From Burkholderiales bacterium (lineage in GTDB: Bacteria; Pseudomonadota; Gammaproteobacteria; Burkholderiales; Burkholderiaceae_C), in NCBI GenBank assembly GCA_016191995.1, contig JACPVA010000104.1, positions 1 to 45,755 of the forward strand: 45,755 nt of DNA, read 5' to 3'. The stretch's first letter is position 1. Each line of letters starts with the position of its first letter. A program made the position numbers and the translations under genes. Below, one piece after another: positions 45,279 to 45,755 of the stretch. The notes beneath the pieces were generated by a model, which had not been told where the DNA came from, did no database searches, and worked only from the letters and a program-made list of their open reading frames with translations.

Positions 45279-45755
45279 GGCTCTTGGTGACATTCGGTGG
45301 GATCCAGCGCTGACCGGCCGGAGATCAAGCTTCCTGGCGCCAGAGCTACAGTGAGGCCTTCAACGCGACCGTCGAGGGCCAAGATGAAGGACACGCAGCT
45401 CTACGAGCAACTTCTTGGATTGACCAAGCCTTGGTCGGTGGAAAGGGTGGAGTTGGCGCTTGATCAAGGCACGGTCAGGGTTTTCGTGCAGTGCGACAGG
45501 GGCACCGTGTGGGGCGATCCGGAGGCGCCGGGGCAGCGGGCTCACGTACACGGGTGGGTCCGACGCGAGTGGCGGCACCTGGATACCTGCCAGTTGGAGA
45601 CGCGTATCGAGGCAGAGGTCCCGCGGGTGAAGTACGCAAGCGGCCGCGTCGAGGAGGTCGCCGTCCCGTGGGCCGAGCGCTACAGCCGCATCACGCGGCT
45701 GATGGAAGGCTTCGTGATCCAGCTGCTCGTGGCGGCCTCCAACGTCAAGCGCGTA
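45279..45755 (+). mobile_element. ISL3-family insertion sequence, left part (runs off the window)
   Basis: The element holds the transposase start described below and begins at or near GGCTCTTGGTGACATTCGG (45279), which resembles the GGCTCTT terminal repeats common in ISL3-family elements. The eight bases before it, AGAATCCT, would be one copy of the 8-bp target duplication this family makes. The right end is outside, so neither the inverted repeat nor the duplication can be confirmed. Confidence 0.6.
45384..45755 (+). CDS. ISL3-family transposase, N-terminal part
   Basis: The first 124 codons of a transposase; the frame is open to the window end. MKDTQLYEQLLGLTKPWSVERV, the central WRHLDTCQLET and VPWAERYSRITRLME are hallmarks of ISL3 transposases (shown here in pieces of at most 22 residues in the protein: start MKDTQLYEQLLGL, then KPWSVERVEL). 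The zinc-finger ligands expected in the N-terminal domain are changed: CPxCG reads DPEAPG, and the later Cys/His pair (CxxHGV) reads YASGRV. Only the Cys of DTCQ remains. The DDE catalytic domain is outside the window. Confidence 0.8.
   Translation, partial: MKDTQLYEQLLGLTKPWSVERVELALDQGTVRVFVQCDRGTVWGDPEAPGQRAHVHGWVRREWRHLDTCQLETRIEAEVPRVKYASGRVEEVAVPWAERYSRITRLMEGFVIQLLVAASNVKRV

Overview
The window is very GC-rich (about 70% by eye in most of its length) and its conserved blocks have the gene order of a beta-proteobacterium of the order Burkholderiales: DUF3619 / ECF sigma factor / ilvI-ilvH-ilvC-pssA-leuA at the left, and tRNA-Leu / tig-clpP-clpX-lon in the middle. The order is inferred from synteny and protein resemblance only; a genus cannot be named from what is seen.

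Layout. (1) 1-7312: a partial DUF3619 gene and an ECF sigma factor on the minus strand, then the branched-chain amino acid genes ilvIHC, pssA and leuA on the plus strand. leuA is preceded by a short leader peptide with five consecutive leucine codons and an intrinsic terminator, i.e. a leucine attenuator. (2) 7456-12837: a D-Ala-D-Ala carboxypeptidase-type PBP, an IclR regulator and hpnCDE, the three-enzyme route from farnesyl diphosphate to squalene. hpnE and the hpnD-hpnE gap both carry short tandem repeats. (3) 12837-17317: an RND efflux pair (lipoprotein adaptor and inner-membrane pump) behind a strong sigma70-type promoter with a TetR-type palindrome at its start point. (4) 17344-23644: tRNA-Leu(UAG), trigger factor, ClpP, ClpX and Lon (with a good sigma32-type promoter before lon), tRNA-Gly(GCC) and tRNA-Cys(GCA). 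(5) 23781-32330: a catabolic cluster on the minus strand with two different E1 alpha/beta pairs of the 2-oxoacid/acetoin dehydrogenase family, one E2 split into a lipoyl protein and a catalytic protein, a complete TRAP transporter and a MarR regulator. Near-identical palindromes with GTAAC/GTTAC arms stand before each of the two transcription units. (6) 32475-33591: a small YdhR-like protein, an Hsp20 and tRNA-Leu(UAA).

(7) 33592-45755 is an accessory (defence) island that begins directly after tRNA-Leu(UAA). A small HTH protein, PglW (NERD nuclease-like domain, pseudokinase, kinase) and PglX (adenine methyltransferase) form the left part of a BREX type 2 / Pgl phage-resistance system. Directly coupled to pglX by an ATGA overlap is a three-gene module: a HEPN-like protein (with an apparent frameshift), a ParA/MinD-like ATPase with the variant Walker A KGGVGRS, and a second P-loop ATPase. 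The module has lower GC than the rest and is the best candidate for an undescribed system. An ISL3-family insertion sequence starts just after it and runs off the window; pglY, pglZ and the other BREX genes are not in the window.

Most genes are packed into operons with 4-base stop/start overlaps, and no gene-free stretch exceeds 300 bases.
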